The notes under the pieces: generated by a model
The model's input: the letters and a program-made list of their open reading frames with translations, nothing else
Database searches by the model: none
Told to the model about the DNA's origin: nothing
Program-made: the position numbers and the translations under genes
Origin: Hysterangium stoloniferum
Lineage: Eukaryota; Basidiomycota; Agaricomycetes; Hysterangiales; Hysterangiaceae
Reading direction: 5' to 3'
NCBI GenBank assembly: GCA_015178975.1
Contig: WHVD01000026.1
Location: 186,001 to 250,000 of the forward strand
DNA: 64,000 nt
In this document: in pieces, positions 33,222 through 45,070 of the stretch
Layout of the letters: each line of letters starts with the position of its first letter
Numbering within the stretch: the first letter of the stretch is position 1

Positions 33222-34972
33222 AGACAATAGCTCATCACTCCACTAAATGTACTCTCACAAGATCAATGTTACTTGTTATGTAATAGTTTATCATCAACTT
33301 AAATCTACAAACTGGCTCTCCCCAAAAAACGACATGCACCCTCACCGGCTAGGGGCCGTCCACTTCCTTAGCCAGCTGGTAACTGCAGCGTGATTTGATG
33401 GTACGTCCTACGTACATAATGCTTTTAATTTTACTCATTTTGGAACGTCAGCAGACCGTATATATGCTCATCTTCGGCAACGCGAATATCCCTGCCCCTT
33501 TGGGACCACCATGCCGTCAGGGTAAATTCTCCATTACTACATATTTCAATCAATCAATTTATTTTTTATAATTTGTGAGAAAGGGCCGAGTCCCAATATG
33601 AATTTATTTTAGGAATAACAACGATTAAAGCGGAACTGTGCGTGGATCACGAATAATCTAAACCACGAGTTGATATCGATGCCCATAACTTTGTGCCTTG
33701 CTTAGGGCCCCTGTATACTCCTCGCCAACCAACTACAACCCTTAGTATCCCGCCTTTTCTTTGTGTATTTTACAAGAGAAAGAGATACTATTAAGTCGGC
33801 TGTGGATGATTTTATTCTTTATTTTTAGCTTTCCTTGGATTTGATGGGTCAAGCCGACCACCAATGGGTTTGATTTACTCCCTCGACCGACCGTTTTCAA
33901 CGGACCTCCCTTGGTAGCGTGTGCGACGAGGCGGAATTCCGTGGACATCGTCGAATGTACGTAGCAAGTAGCCCCCGGATCGTCATCCAGGCATTACGGA
34001 AGGCAGAGCGTCTACATTTTATTTGTTTGTTGTATAAGATTAACAAGGTTGGTGGCGGAAGAGGTGGCGTGCATGTCGATACCGATGCGGGGTTGTTGGA
34101 GGTATTAGATCCGGGACCGGAATAGAATGGTGTGAGATGTTACAATTAGTTCCCCCCCGTCCATCCCCTTATACAACCCAGGATACACCCAAACTGAAAA
34201 ATTCATATCGAATGACGAATATATTTTTGAATAAAATTGGGGACTTCATTGACATTGAAATTACCTTGTCATCTTGAACTCAAAATACGCCACTCACTCC
34301 TCCCTTCGCTCATCTCCCCCACTATGTGGTCAGCCATTCGGTGATGGTGGAGCCGAGTCGTGTCATAAAGAAGGTCGAGTAACTCGACTGCCGTCAAATT
34401 GACAACCCCTTCCAATTAAAGGTTTGATGAATGGAATCTGGGACATCTGTGTACGGTTGATCCAACCAATGGATATTGGGTAAACTGTCTTCTTCGAATT
34501 CACGGGGACTAGTAGAAACAATTTGCTAACCAAGTGCCCGTAGACATCAGAGGCAATTTCCTTTGTAATATTTTGTTCAAGATTCATAACTTTTTCTTCG
34601 GGCGTATATCTGGTTTAAATTTAATAAATATATGGTAGTTACTTCGTAAATATCTAGCTGAGTTCTCTCGGTTTTCTTTATCACAGCTCAGCGAGGGGAA
34701 AAAATCAACTGACGTTTTATTTTATTTTATTCATTTCATCAATAAAGAAAATTAAATAATTAGCTAACTGTAAAAGATTCCATGTGAGGCGCTTTTCGGA
34801 ATTCAACAGCCTGAGTACCACACTAAATAGTGACCGAGACCACCAACGTCTCACGAGACATATTTCTGCTATATAGAACAAAAACTATCGCTCATTAGGT
34901 TCCATTACATTTCTCGATGAATGATTTTCATTACAGTAGTCGGACATGGACAACAAATTATAGCGTTACTCG
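33222..34972. other. Intergenic, no gene recognised
   Basis: Short open frames exist on both strands: 33,742-33,948 minus, 33,919-34,125 plus and 34,363-34,587 minus. The last reads NITKEIASDVYGHLVSKLFL, but none matches a known family or joins to a longer gene. The right end includes the 3' flank of the permease gene. Confidence 0.35.
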
Positions 34973-37363
34973 TCATGACCGCTTCTCATCTACTTTCTCT
35001 TCAGAGTTACTATCCTGAGGCGTTGAGTACGCTCCTTCAATGGTAATAACAGGACCTTTGAACCATTTATGAGCGCTGAGAACCCACCAGCCACCAGCGA
35101 ATATGAACACAGCCCCGATGATCACGATCGCATAGTCTTTGTAGTTCCGCCCAATTAATATCAATACAATAAACCGAAAGGAAGTCCAATACACTTACTC
35201 ATTCCAACCGGGGCGGGGTTACTTGCTGGCGGGAATACCAGTAGTGTCGTGATAAATGCAACCCAGCTAACAGCAAGGGCTCCGATGGGAACTGACCAAG
35301 AACCGAGGGAAAAGGGCCCAGGAACAAACTTGCTCCTACCAGAAGTTATACGTAAGAATACTGGTGCTACGTAGGAAATGTAAAGCCCTATAACGGAAGC
35401 ACTGAAAGTGATGTGTTAAAAAGACGCTGTAGATATTGCTATAGGCCAAGGAGGGAGACAGACCCGGCTAACGAAGTCAAAGCAGCTTGTGAGAAGCCTA
35501 AAAGACCGCATATAGCAGAACCAGCCTAAATAATATGTTTATTATGTGTTTTCTATTCTCCCAAAATCAGAATTCTTTACCATCACAAACCAAACAGCGT
35601 AAACTGGTGTTTGGGTGGTATGGTTGATTTGACGCCAATAGCGAGATCCGGGAAGAGCATTATCGCGTGCAAAAGCATATATGACCCGGGAAGCGTCGAC
35701 GCCCTGTGCAGCTCCGGTGACGAACTGCCGGTGAATGCACAATGTGAGCGGGCAAGAAATTATGAAGGTACGCCGACCCACCTGTACAACAATAATAAAA
35801 CTCCATATTGTGAGCATCCCTTTCTTGCCTAAGACATCGAGGAATAGTTGTCCCATAGGCAATGGCAATGTCGTCCCTAGAAGATCCGAGACGGAAGTCG
35901 TGGCAAAGGACGCAGCAATCAATATAAGCCATCCTATTGTCGCCGAGTCCGATAGATTATGGATGATGTATATCCCATATCATGGATAGCACAATGGGAT
36001 CAGGGAAGTAGGGATAGCAACCAACAGATGACAAATCAGCTAAACTGGACACCAACATTCACAAGAGGGAAGAGACGCACCCAGAGCTGCAGTACCAGCA
36101 ACACCCACAAGAATGGCGATAGGTGCGGCACGAGCAGCACCAGACGTCTCCTCTGAAATGTGAGCAGCCGAATCATCTTCAAAAAGGGGTTAACGGAGTG
36201 TATAGGTTCTTAAAATTTTAGAGACATACATCCCGTGAGTGTCCACATGGGCGCTGTGAAAGAAAGCAAGAAGGCCCATCCATCTCATTATTACGCATAT
36301 TAGTGGATGGCTGCGCAACATTGCAAAAAATTGTTCATACTGTTCGTCCATCCAGAATTGTTTTCGAACAACGTCCATGCATCTTTTGTTGAGACTTTAT
36401 TATTTCCAGAGACGACTAACAATGCCACAATTGCTGCGATACTTGTCCCAACTATAATGATATCAGAATGTGCCCCCCAGAACAAAATCAGCGTACCGTT
36501 TACGAGCACATAAAATAAATTAAGCCGTGCAAGAACCTTTGTGGCAGCGCTGCATACTATCCCATGCACAAATAATATTGCAAGTAGAATACCAAATGTT
36601 GGCCCAGCACCAAGGTCGACAGCACCATCAGATCCCACAGCTATCGCAGATGTTATCATTTGTGCGCTGCAGGATTAAAAGGAGGAATCATCGTAGTGAT
36701 TGTATATAAATTGATCAGAAAAATAGGGAATGCGTTTGACTGGAAAAGAAAATGTACCATGTAAAATCGATGGAACATACAAGTGTGATTTGTCCCGTGA
36801 TGTTAGCCCAGGCCGTGAACCAGCTTGCAAGAGGGCCCCATGGTTCAGGGGCCATCTTTGCTGCAAAATAATACAGACCAGCACTCGTTCTATGCCCTGG
36901 TTAGCCCATACGCCAGTGATTCGCAATTGAACGTACGGCATAGATGACGCAAGCTCCGCGAGGGAAGCGGCGACTGCCATGACAAATACAGAGGGAATAA
37001 ACCAGCCCCAGACCATACCAACATGTCCCCCTCAATTTCTATGTTCAATACTGAAGCCTACTTTAGTTGCAAGAGACATACCAGATATTAAACCGAAGGA
37101 AAACGTTGACGAGACGGAGGCGATTACCCCCATAATGCTAAAGGCAAAGGCGATGGTCTCTACAAGCTATAGAGAACCATGGAGTTGGACATTAATCCTA
37201 CCAGACTTGATAGACTTCCACTTGATAGAGTTCCACTTACAGAGAATTCTCGTCTGAATTCACCTTTATAGCCGAGCTTTGCGAGAAGCATGTCGTCATC
37301 ATTCACTAGAGATCTCACGTCGTTTCTAGCCTTGTCGCCAACATGCTTCTCCGTGGTAGACAT
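34973..37363 (-). CDS. APC-superfamily amino-acid/GABA-type permease
   Basis: A multi-exon gene on the minus strand from MSTTEKHVGDKARNDVRSL (ATG at 37,363) to KVDEKRS (stop at 34,973-34,975). In order, readable blocks are DDMLLAKLGYKGEFRREFS, VETIAFAFSIMGVIASVSST, VWGWFIPSVFVMAVAASLAE, TSAGLYYFAAKMAPEPWGPL, AWANITGQITLV, FLLSFTAPMWTLTG then SAAHISEETSGAARAAP, DASRVIYAFARDNALPGS, and a last hydrophobic segment before a charged tail. This is the fungal amino-acid/choline/GABA permease family of 12-helix proton symporters, in the plasma membrane or vacuole. SxxHxSEE and the SRxxxAFARDxALPxS block are diagnostic. About nine or ten short introns are needed; one near 36,929-36,890 splits SMP/TSAG. 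Substrate cannot be read from sequence. No disabling change was found, but I did not place every splice site. Confidence 0.88.
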
Positions 37364-37934
37364 AATGGACGCACGCAATGGAACGGGATAAGGAGTTGAA
37401 CGCGTGAGAAGCGAGCTATGGTATCGATGATGTACACGAGCACTAAGGGTCAGGGGAGTGAACCTCCCAAAGAGGGAATGCTGCCAAGGAGTGATAACGC
37501 AAGCAAAACCCGCACAGATTATTTTGGGTCCCGATTATCTGCAGCTGTCTTGCATTTCTTAGATTTTACTTCTGTCAAGCATGTTTAGACGTCTAGTATG
37601 TGTCCGATAAGAGCTTACTTGATAGTGCTGAAAATTACGCGCAACTTGATAGGCTGCGCCAAGTAGAATGTGGGATAATGTTTGGACGCTTAGTACGCTC
37701 CTTCAGGAACACCCTACAGGCGCTGTGCCATAGGAACCTGACTGATTTGAAAAACCTAACTAGGTATCCAACGACGGTCTTAATTTGTACACTACGGGTT
37801 AAGGTATTTCCGAAAATATTTCCTGTATATGTAGACTTTTAATGTAATAGATAGCGCCAATCAAATCCACACTGTATCGAGACAAACAAGCACTATTATA
37901 GATACTTAAGCAATAGATATCACAGTATACTTAC
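37364..37934. other. Intergenic upstream of the permease
   Basis: Probable promoter region of the permease (minus strand). An 80-residue plus-strand open frame at 37,600-37,842 has no recognisable features. Confidence 0.35.
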
Positions 37935-38312
37935 AACCACAATATTCCTCTCCTTCAACAAGACGCCGCCAGGTCTCGTCAGGTCCATTTCCAAGCGATT
38001 TGATTTCGATAGCATCTATGCAGCGCGATATGTGCGCTCTAGGCACCCCGAGACGCATATAGTGGGTAAATATAGCTTCTTCAGCCCTTGATCAAGATAT
38101 GCAACCAGAGTTAATCCAAATGGAGACATCAGACAGCATTTACCATTGAATTTTCGATCCCACATCTTGACCTGATATTCGAACAGATTGTGTGTCTAAA
38201 AAAATAACAGTGCGATAAACATTATTTGTTCATTGACCTAGTCTATCTAAGTCTCGAGCCCACTTTACTTGCCGGAAGTAGAATAAACGGAAAAAACCGC
38301 CAAATTGAGAAG
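37935..38312 (-). pseudogene. Exon fragments of an unidentified gene
   Basis: Three coding-like pieces can be joined on the minus strand. About 38,312-38,270 reads QFGGFFRLFYFRQ and is followed by a GTAAAG donor. 38,195-38,144 follows a TTTTTTTAG acceptor and reads THNLFEYQVKMWDRKFN. About 38,079-37,935 reads AIFTHYMRLGVPRAHISRCI and then DETWRRLVEGEEYCG before a GTAAGT donor. The last piece has strongly protein-like composition and regular splice borders. No start or end was found, so it may be a fragment of a larger, partly lost gene. The family is not recognised. Confidence 0.4.
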
Positions 38313-38604
38313 GCTACTTAATATAAGCAATTGCCAAAGAAATTTCAACTTGTTCTTTTTAGATACAAATGAATCTACCCCTTTTTTCATGCATCAGGAT
38401 GATGGTTCTGCAAAAAGGTTCATTTAGTATCCGCAGACCAATTCCCAACCTGGAGGTAGAAAAATTCGGGTAGTCTTGTTATAATTGGAAAATACAATAT
38501 CTATCTGGCTGTATGTATTTGTGTGTGCAGAGAGACCTATATTTGCATATGATACAGTTGATCCTATATATGTATATAACTCATCATATAACACTAGACC
38601 ATGA

Positions 38605-38678
38605 GGTCCAGTAGCTCAGTGGTTAGAGCACTGGTATATATAGCCAGGAAGTTCTTGGTTTGATCCCAGATTGGGTCA
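38605..38678 (+). tRNA. tRNA-like sequence, probably a pseudogene or SINE head
   Basis: GGTCCAG pairs with TTGGGTC (three wobbles) as an acceptor stem. The D arm is GCTCAGTGGTTAGAGC. An anticodon arm CTGGT-ATATATA-GCCAG and a T arm with loop TTTGATC follow. One T-stem pair is mismatched and the anticodon would be AUA, which is not used by normal nuclear tRNAs. Internal A- and B-box-like sequences are present (TAGCTCAGTGG, GGTTTGATCCC). A decayed tRNA or the head of a tRNA-derived SINE fits best. Confidence 0.55.
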
Positions 38679-39059
38679 ATTTTATTCTATATGTACCTTT
38701 AACAAGTCTCACTGAAGTTGTAAGTACTCAACCCCGAATCCCACTCTGTCCATATTTCTTCTTCTAATAGATGAACTAATTTATCTACAGTCGATTAGGT
38801 CATAATGCACAAGGTCATAATGCATAAATCTAATAATGCATTGGGTTGTATAGGGAACGATGTTGGTACACAGGGAAAATGAATACATAATGCATAGGCC
38901 GAGGACGGCAATATGCATTACTACAGGGAGAGAAATTAAGGTTTCGGAACTGTAATTACCTTGATTGAGGCACAGCTTTCACCGGCTGCTTAGGTTTGAA
39001 TTAAATAGGCTGTACTATTCATACAAATGCCAGTATTGCGCTAAGGCTGGGGCGTCAGG

Positions 39060-39372
39060 CATGTCAGGGTGGCCTGTTTCCTTCTCTCTTCATCCTACAC
39101 TGATTGAACCTCCTCTCTCTTTCCTCCAGGAGGTGCGTGTATGATTTCCTTCTCTCCTCATCCTCCTCTGATTGGCATTCTCTCTTTCCTGCAGTGAGTG
39201 CATGTACCCTTTCTTTCTCTCTCTCTCCATCCTCCTCTCTGTTTCCTCCAGGTTGTTCTCTTTCCACCCTCCGCTGATTGGCATCCTCTCTCTGTCCAGC
39301 AGGTGTGTGTCCTATTTCCTTCTCTCTTCATCCTACTCTGATTGAACCACCTCTCTCTTTCCTCCAGGAGGT
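39060..39372. repeat. CT-rich minisatellite, three to four units of about 80-90 bp
   Basis: Each unit contains TTTCCTTCTCTC(T/C)TCATCCT, then CTGATTG(A/G), then CTCTCTTTCCTCCAGGAGGT-like sequence and a GTGTGT tail. Units start at about 39,070, 39,148, 39,206 and 39,317. The small basic or acidic open frames read across it are repeat artefacts. Confidence 0.75.
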
Positions 39373-39377
39373 GTGTG

Positions 39378-40099
39378 TGTTATGACCGTGTTGCAACCCT
39401 ATCGGTCCCGAGGTTATCACCACTTGTCAACGTTTCAAGTCATCCTCTCGGAAACCATCAGCCCCGAAGCTGACGAATGTTTTCATGAAGATCAAACTCC
39501 ATTTATGCCCACGTCAAAATAACTCGTATTGTCTGGTCAAACTTTGATACGTCCCCTTTATTATGTTGATCCGTCCAATCTTATGTTTCACATATGTCTA
39601 TCTATATTTGTAGTCCTTGAACTATTTCCTTTTATCGTAATCCCGCTCTCAGTTATCATCGGCCTCCGAACTAATCATAAACCTCCCGTTCCTAGTCAAG
39701 CTTATTGTTAATACCGTGTTCTGCCCTTCTCCCCATTAGTATTTTCCAGACGCCTGTTACTTGTATATGAACCCGCTGTAGTTGTAGTCACTAGGCAATC
39801 AGAATATCGACTCAGAATACCCTCATACGCCTGTATCAGTCTCATACTAAGAATCCCCCCATCCACCTTCGCGTGCGCTCGCCCACTCCCAGCCCCAACC
39901 CCTTGGCCCGACGCTCGACTTGTCCTTCGATTCCGATCGGTATCACGCCGAAAGGTACTCGTTAGGATTAGTCTTCGCCCGCCCGAAATTTAAGGACATC
40001 CTACGGATATTTGCGAGGGCGCAGCACATAAGCTGAAGCCAAGTCCTTCCGATCGGTCCCTGTCGGCCACCGACATTAGTCAGTTTTCAGTTCTTAACA
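39378..40099 (+). mobile_element. Solo Gypsy-type LTR 5 (722 bp) with target duplication GTGTG
   Basis: It begins TGTTATGACCGTGTTGCAAC and ends CAGTTTTCAGTTCTTAACA. GTGTG flanks it at 39,373-39,377 and 40,100-40,104. The left copy is part of a GT run, but the right copy is not, which supports a real duplication. The block GCAGCACATAAGCTGAAGCC at 40,021-40,040 is shared with the other Gypsy-type LTRs. It was inserted into the minisatellite of the non-autonomous Tc1/mariner-like element. Confidence 0.87.
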
Positions 40100-40559
40100 G
40101 TGTGTATGAATGGAATATACATTTACATATTATCAATGGTTTCCAATCTAGAGAAAAATATAGTAGACAACCTATTACCTTCTTGAAACTAAATCACTGT
40201 TGAAATTGTCTTTTTGCAAAAAATAATATTCTAATCCATAAACAACCATTTTAATTGTATATGTCACATGTTGTCACACACGTGTGACACTTCTGGTGTT
40301 GCATAAATCTCATAATGCATTGGCTGAGGGTGGGGATGAGCATTATGCATTATGACCTAATCAACTGTATCTGCATATTACACCAAAAGCAAAAAGGATA
40401 GATTACTTTATACATAGTTCTCCAAGGCAGCAAAAACTGACAAGTTCCTGAAACCTATTATAACTACCAATTGATCATACATTAGGGAGAAAGGATGGTT
40501 CATAAAACATATCATGCCAAAATTGACAGACTAGTAAACAGGGAGTATTGGAAAATATT

Positions 40560-40638
40560 GGACTGACCAGGAATTGAACCTGGGCCATCTGTAATCTAGA
40601 TGACTAAGCTGTGACAGTCACCCCTCTGCACTGAGTCC
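40560..40638 (-). tRNA. Second tRNA-like sequence, degenerate
   Basis: On the minus strand the 3' part is very tRNA-like: T arm CCAGGTTCAATTCCTGG with five perfect pairs, followed by TCAGTCCA. The 5' end GGACTCA pairs with it except at one position. CATCT-AGATTAC-AGATG forms a perfect anticodon-like stem, but the loop lacks U33. The D-arm region is too long. A tRNA pseudogene or SINE head is more likely than a functional tRNA. Confidence 0.5.
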
Positions 40639-42012
40639 AGGCTGTCAACCAACCATATCCAACAGGAAGAATATGTGTAGACATTCTGGTTAGGTGTTCT
40701 CAGGGTTTTTTGGCCTCCTGTTTTTTCTTGAAATTACGAACTCAATATTGTGACCTATAGGAAGTAGTGAGGCGAGTACCATTAAGTACCCGAATGCATG
40801 GTTGAAATACCACCAGGCTTTCGAAACCATAGGGCTCAGGCTTATCTGCCTAGTAGTTAATTATTGAATGAAACGAGTACATATGTATATAGCAATGAGG
40901 ACACACATTTCGAAAGACGGCAACGAAGCATATAATAAACTATTGGAACATCCTGACACATATACCCATGATTCTGCCGCTAAGAAAGAAAATCACTATT
41001 TAGCTACAGACGAATTTGATTTCCCAATGGAATGGCAGGCCCTGGAATCACAATCACTCAATTTCTAATGGCATCCGAGTATAAACCCTAAAAAGCAATA
41101 AAGAAAGTGATGCCACCTCTTTACTACGTCACAAGGTAGGTTTGACAAATAATTTAGTGATCGAGTACATATATAAGCTTTCCAACGTTAGGACCTCCGT
41201 TGCAACAACCTGTATGCCTCCCCCGCTTAATTTTCTTGGGATCAGCTCACTTTCCAGGGACTTTAAAGTGACTTTATAAGTAATCAGTTGAAGCATTAGC
41301 AGTATTGACAAGCCTTAAAAGAACTATTTTACTTCCATTACCGGAAATGATTGAACTGATCTAGCGCATTCACTAATAGCCTGAGCAACATGGCTAATTC
41401 ATGCACTGGTCGTTTCCTCTAGACATATCTTATAACAAATCTCCGGCAGACCCCTTCACTATGCCATAAGGATCAGATTGCCGGAACCGCCGAGGCAGCT
41501 AGGATCACAGAAAGTCAAAATGTAATTTTCTACCAAGGCACATTCTTATTTCCAGGGCATAATCCTTTGAAATGACTGTAAGCTGACGAATCGGCTTCTT
41601 TCCGTGTTTCTCACATTGTTAGTATTCCTCCCATCACTCTATGATCGTCGATCACTTCGCAAACCTTGTCTTGATAATAGATCCGACCCGAAAAATCTTC
41701 TAAACGTCACCTCAAACTCATTTGATTCGTACATCGCCCCTATACAGACATTTTGAATCTATATGAGTCATAAAGATTCTCTCGTATTTAGGTTTGACAC
41801 GTATTCTACTCTGTTCGCCGCATAATAACACCCCATTCCGCCGTAATAATTACACCTTCTTGTGGGAGCATGTCCACATCAATCGACATTGTGCAGGTTT
41901 ACCGTGGGAGACTTCCTTTCGATAAAGCCTGAAACACTGCTTACCCGTTGCCCCTCATAGTCCCATCGACTTAATATACCACAGAATAGTCGCAAACGCG
42001 GAAAGTCACCAT
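40639..42012. other. Intergenic, no gene recognised
   Basis: A 66-residue plus-strand frame at 40,868-41,068 (TDEFDFPMEWQALESQSLNF at its end) is protein-like in composition but isolated. The remainder is plain intergenic sequence, including the 3' flank of the MATE gene. Confidence 0.35.
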
Positions 42013-43947
42013 TTAGGTGCTAACTCGTTCCATACCCTTACGGACTTCCTCCTCCCAATCTGTGAATAGCCAAACAGCGACGTACTCTCCGATCCCTACA
42101 AGAAACAAAGCAACAACCTGACCAATCCATAGCCCAGAAAGACCTTTACAAAAGAAAACGATTATAAGCCGAACTGGGATCAATGCCTTAGAGTCCAACC
42201 TTGATCATAGATGAAAGCAAGTGTCAGGCCAAGTGGAAGGGCAAGGACATAGTAGGCCACCAGATTAAACACTGCTCCAAGGTGCTGCCTTCCCTGACCA
42301 CGAAGGACGCCACCACACGAATTCGCGAGGCCATCAGCAACCTTTAGTCAAGATAATTAGCCACGATCCTTGACGATCGACGGTAAAAACGCAACACACT
42401 TGGAATGACGCTACCAATGGCATAATTTTAGCCACAAGTTGGACAACGTCTATATCATTGCTGAAAAGTAATCCAAAGTACTAGAAGGTGAGGTTAATTT
42501 TTCTGTGCCTTATCATAAAGGAGATCAAATGACATTTCTTGACATGAGCAGAATTGCCATGATAACGCTCCCAACGCAGACACTCAAGAATGCGGCGGCA
42601 TGGGCAGAAAGACGAGCATGTATTGGTCTCCTCGCTCCAATCAGGTTTCCAATGCGCGCTGATGCGGACACAGAGAGCCCAAAAGGTATAGTATTCAGAA
42701 CTATGATAGGAAACAGATTAGCCAAGGCGATAGACGACAGACAAATTATTTTACTTAGACTTACTCTGATCTGCGGTCATCACAACGCCCTGAGCAGCTA
42801 TTGGCAGTTTTCCGAGTCTGCCAGCAGCGAGTGCAACTATTTCAAATGCCCACCACTCAGTCGCGACCATGAGAATGCCAGGCAATGCAAGACGCAAAAA
42901 TCCCCACATAGGTCCTGGTGCTAACACCTTGCGTAGAGACAACAGGAAGAGACCGAGTCTGTTGATTTATTAATGGCGAACGAAGCGGCATCAGAGGGGG
43001 CAGAGCCCCAAATATCGCATGTCACATCATCGGCCTCGGGGAGTGGTGGACCAGGTCCCCAACGTGCGTAAGCGATTAATAAAAGGAAAGATAGATTATA
43101 TGTTATTGATATGGCCACAGGGGCGCCGATAAAACCTAGCCGTGTGCGGTGAACCAGAAGGTAAGATAGAAGGGCGTTAAGCGGAGACATTATTAACAGA
43201 ACCATGGTTGATGCGTGCATTATTCCTGTTAGTATGGTCATAAGGCAAGTATCAGAAAATCAGTAATAAAAAAAGGCCTAACAACCGTACCTTGACATTG
43301 TAGGTATTTTTTAATACTTTCAAAACCAACATACGCTGGGGCGCCAAATATTAGAACACGTAAGAAGGCTTGAACGTCATAGCTCAGCCTCTCCTCTTGT
43401 CCCAAGAACAACAGAATTGGGCCAGCGAAACACCATAAAATAAGGACAGGTATGAGAAGGGCCCAAAGCAACACGATGCAGCGAAATAAATGCGGGAGAA
43501 TAGATGTGGGATTTCTACCAGAGAAGGTAAACGATTGGGAACCCAAGGTATCCAGTGCTGTTGTCCCGCCTAACGCTATGCACCAACCTATAGACTAAAA
43601 GTTAATAATAACAGTGGGTAATAATCATGAAATATTCAATATGCCTGTCACAGTGGCCAGCATCATCGTGAATGCTGCAGCGGATAGTTCATCCGGACCC
43701 AAGTGGCCAGTAACAACCACTGTGGTGGTCTGTATTGAATTCTGGAGGATGTAGGCTACCCAGGAGCAACTTCGTTGGCAGGTGAGTGAGTAGCTTAGTA
43801 GGGGGCCCACCTACCAGTCATTACCGGAATAGTTGTTCTGAATAGGAGCCATAGTTCATTTCCCAACTTGCCCTTGTAGTTGGCGTCGAAGTGGTGGTCT
43901 TCTTGACTTCCCTCACTGAGCAAGTGCGTACGTTCAGTTTCTTGCAT
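42013..43947 (-). CDS. MATE-family multidrug/organic-cation exporter
   Basis: A multi-exon gene on the minus strand from [20 protein letters not shown] (ATG at 43,947) to [12 protein letters not shown] (TAA at 42,013-42,015). Readable blocks in order: [36 protein letters not shown] then [55 protein letters not shown] then [27 protein letters not shown] then [78 protein letters not shown]; and a final [20 protein letters not shown]. These are the hallmarks of the 12-helix MATE (DinF/ERC1-like) family, which extrudes organic cations, drugs or metabolites using an ion gradient. An acidic N-terminus precedes helix 1. Seven or more introns of about 50-70 nt are needed. No disabling changes were seen. 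Substrate is unknown. Confidence 0.9.
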
Positions 43948-45016
43948 ATGTGGAAAAACAGTGAAAGTTACGCAGGTTGAACACCCTATATTCCCTAACG
44001 CCCACTCCATTCAAATACAAGGAGTAGCGCGAGCAATCGTGCCTTGTTGAAGTCGCCCAAATTTGAAAATAACGATATTACTCCATGACTTACACCAATT
44101 TTCCTCTCATCGACAGAATGTAGTGCCACCTACCAGTCTCTGGGGCATAAATTTTCACAAATGATCGATTGACCAACAAAGCCCTTACGGTATTTACGGC
44201 ACCTTCGCCTCAACTTTTCTCGCATCCATTACCGCCGAGTGATCACTTGGCTTTATGCATGCCGTAATTTGCAGATATTAAATGGCTTTCATTACGGCTA
44301 ACAGCTCCGTATTGTTTTTGATCCCTGGCTATCGAAAAACTTGCAAAGAAGGTATCTTCCCACGGTGGGACATCTGGGTCTCCGCTTAACACCAGCTAGC
44401 TGGCCTTACTGACTGATCTCGGCTTTGTGGCGTTTTTCGTGTCTCTTTAGGCTCCCTGATTGCGTTCATCATCACGTCTTTCAACATTTCCCTTCAAATT
44501 ATATATGATATACAATCATGCCTTGATTGACCTTAAGTTTATCTGTGGGGTCCCAATCTTATCGTGGGCTGTGTCCAACGCCTTTTGCCTCGTGTCTGTC
44601 GATTGGACTTCGCGTGGGATAGTAAAATGCCGTCATTGCAATGCAGGAACCCTACGTTATCACCCATGCATGACTCCGCTTCAGTCGCACATGATTCTTT
44701 CGGAGACAGTCCAGTGGTCATGCTTATTTGGATATTATCTCGCCTAGGCTCCTTAGAAGAGAGCATTCTTCTCCAAAAACCAATTAGATAGCTGTAATGG
44801 CATAACTGCGGAGTATCCATAGCCGAAGGGTCCTGATGATTTCGATGTCTACTGTGATTCTAGATTTTATCCCACACATATCACAATGAGGTAAGTTATT
44901 GCTAGCCCCTGAACAGTGTACTATTTGAAATTATCAAGATAAAACAGCACCTGCACATCCTATCGGCTTATCTGCTTGGAAAAGCAATTTATTCTTGTGC
45001 CCAACAGCTTGTCTGG
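43948..45016. other. Divergent intergenic region between MATE and agmatinase genes
   Basis: About 1.1 kb separates the two divergent starts. No supported gene; small open frames on both strands at 44.5-44.8 kb overlap each other and look like shadows. It should contain both promoters. Confidence 0.4.
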
Positions 45017-45027
45017 TTTATATAAGG
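45017..45027 (+). promoter_or_regulatory. TATA box of the agmatinase gene
   Basis: TTTATATAAGG lies about 45 nt upstream of the ATG at 45,071, followed by a CT-rich leader typical of fungal promoters. Position and sequence make it a likely core promoter; transcription was not tested. Confidence 0.6.
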
Positions 45028-45070
45028 GTTTTCCCTCACTGTCTCGCCTGTCCCCTCACCAAGCTCTACG

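Larger units (their letters stand above)
38788..40367. mobile_element. Non-autonomous Tc1/mariner-like element, split by a solo LTR
   Basis: The left end CAGTCGATTAGGTCATAATG and right end (complement) CAGTTGATTAGGTCATAATG form 22-bp inverted repeats. TA lies directly outside each end (38,786-38,787 and 40,368-40,369), matching the TA duplication of Tc1/mariner elements. ATAATGCAT-like words recur inside both ends. No transposase is encoded. Without the LTR at 39,378-40,099 the element would be about 850 bp. It also contains the CT-rich tandem repeat listed separately. Confidence 0.75.

Noticed and set aside
39064-39284. Charged Glu/Arg-rich minus-strand frames
   Set aside because: They are translations of the CT-rich minisatellite, with no protein-like complexity.
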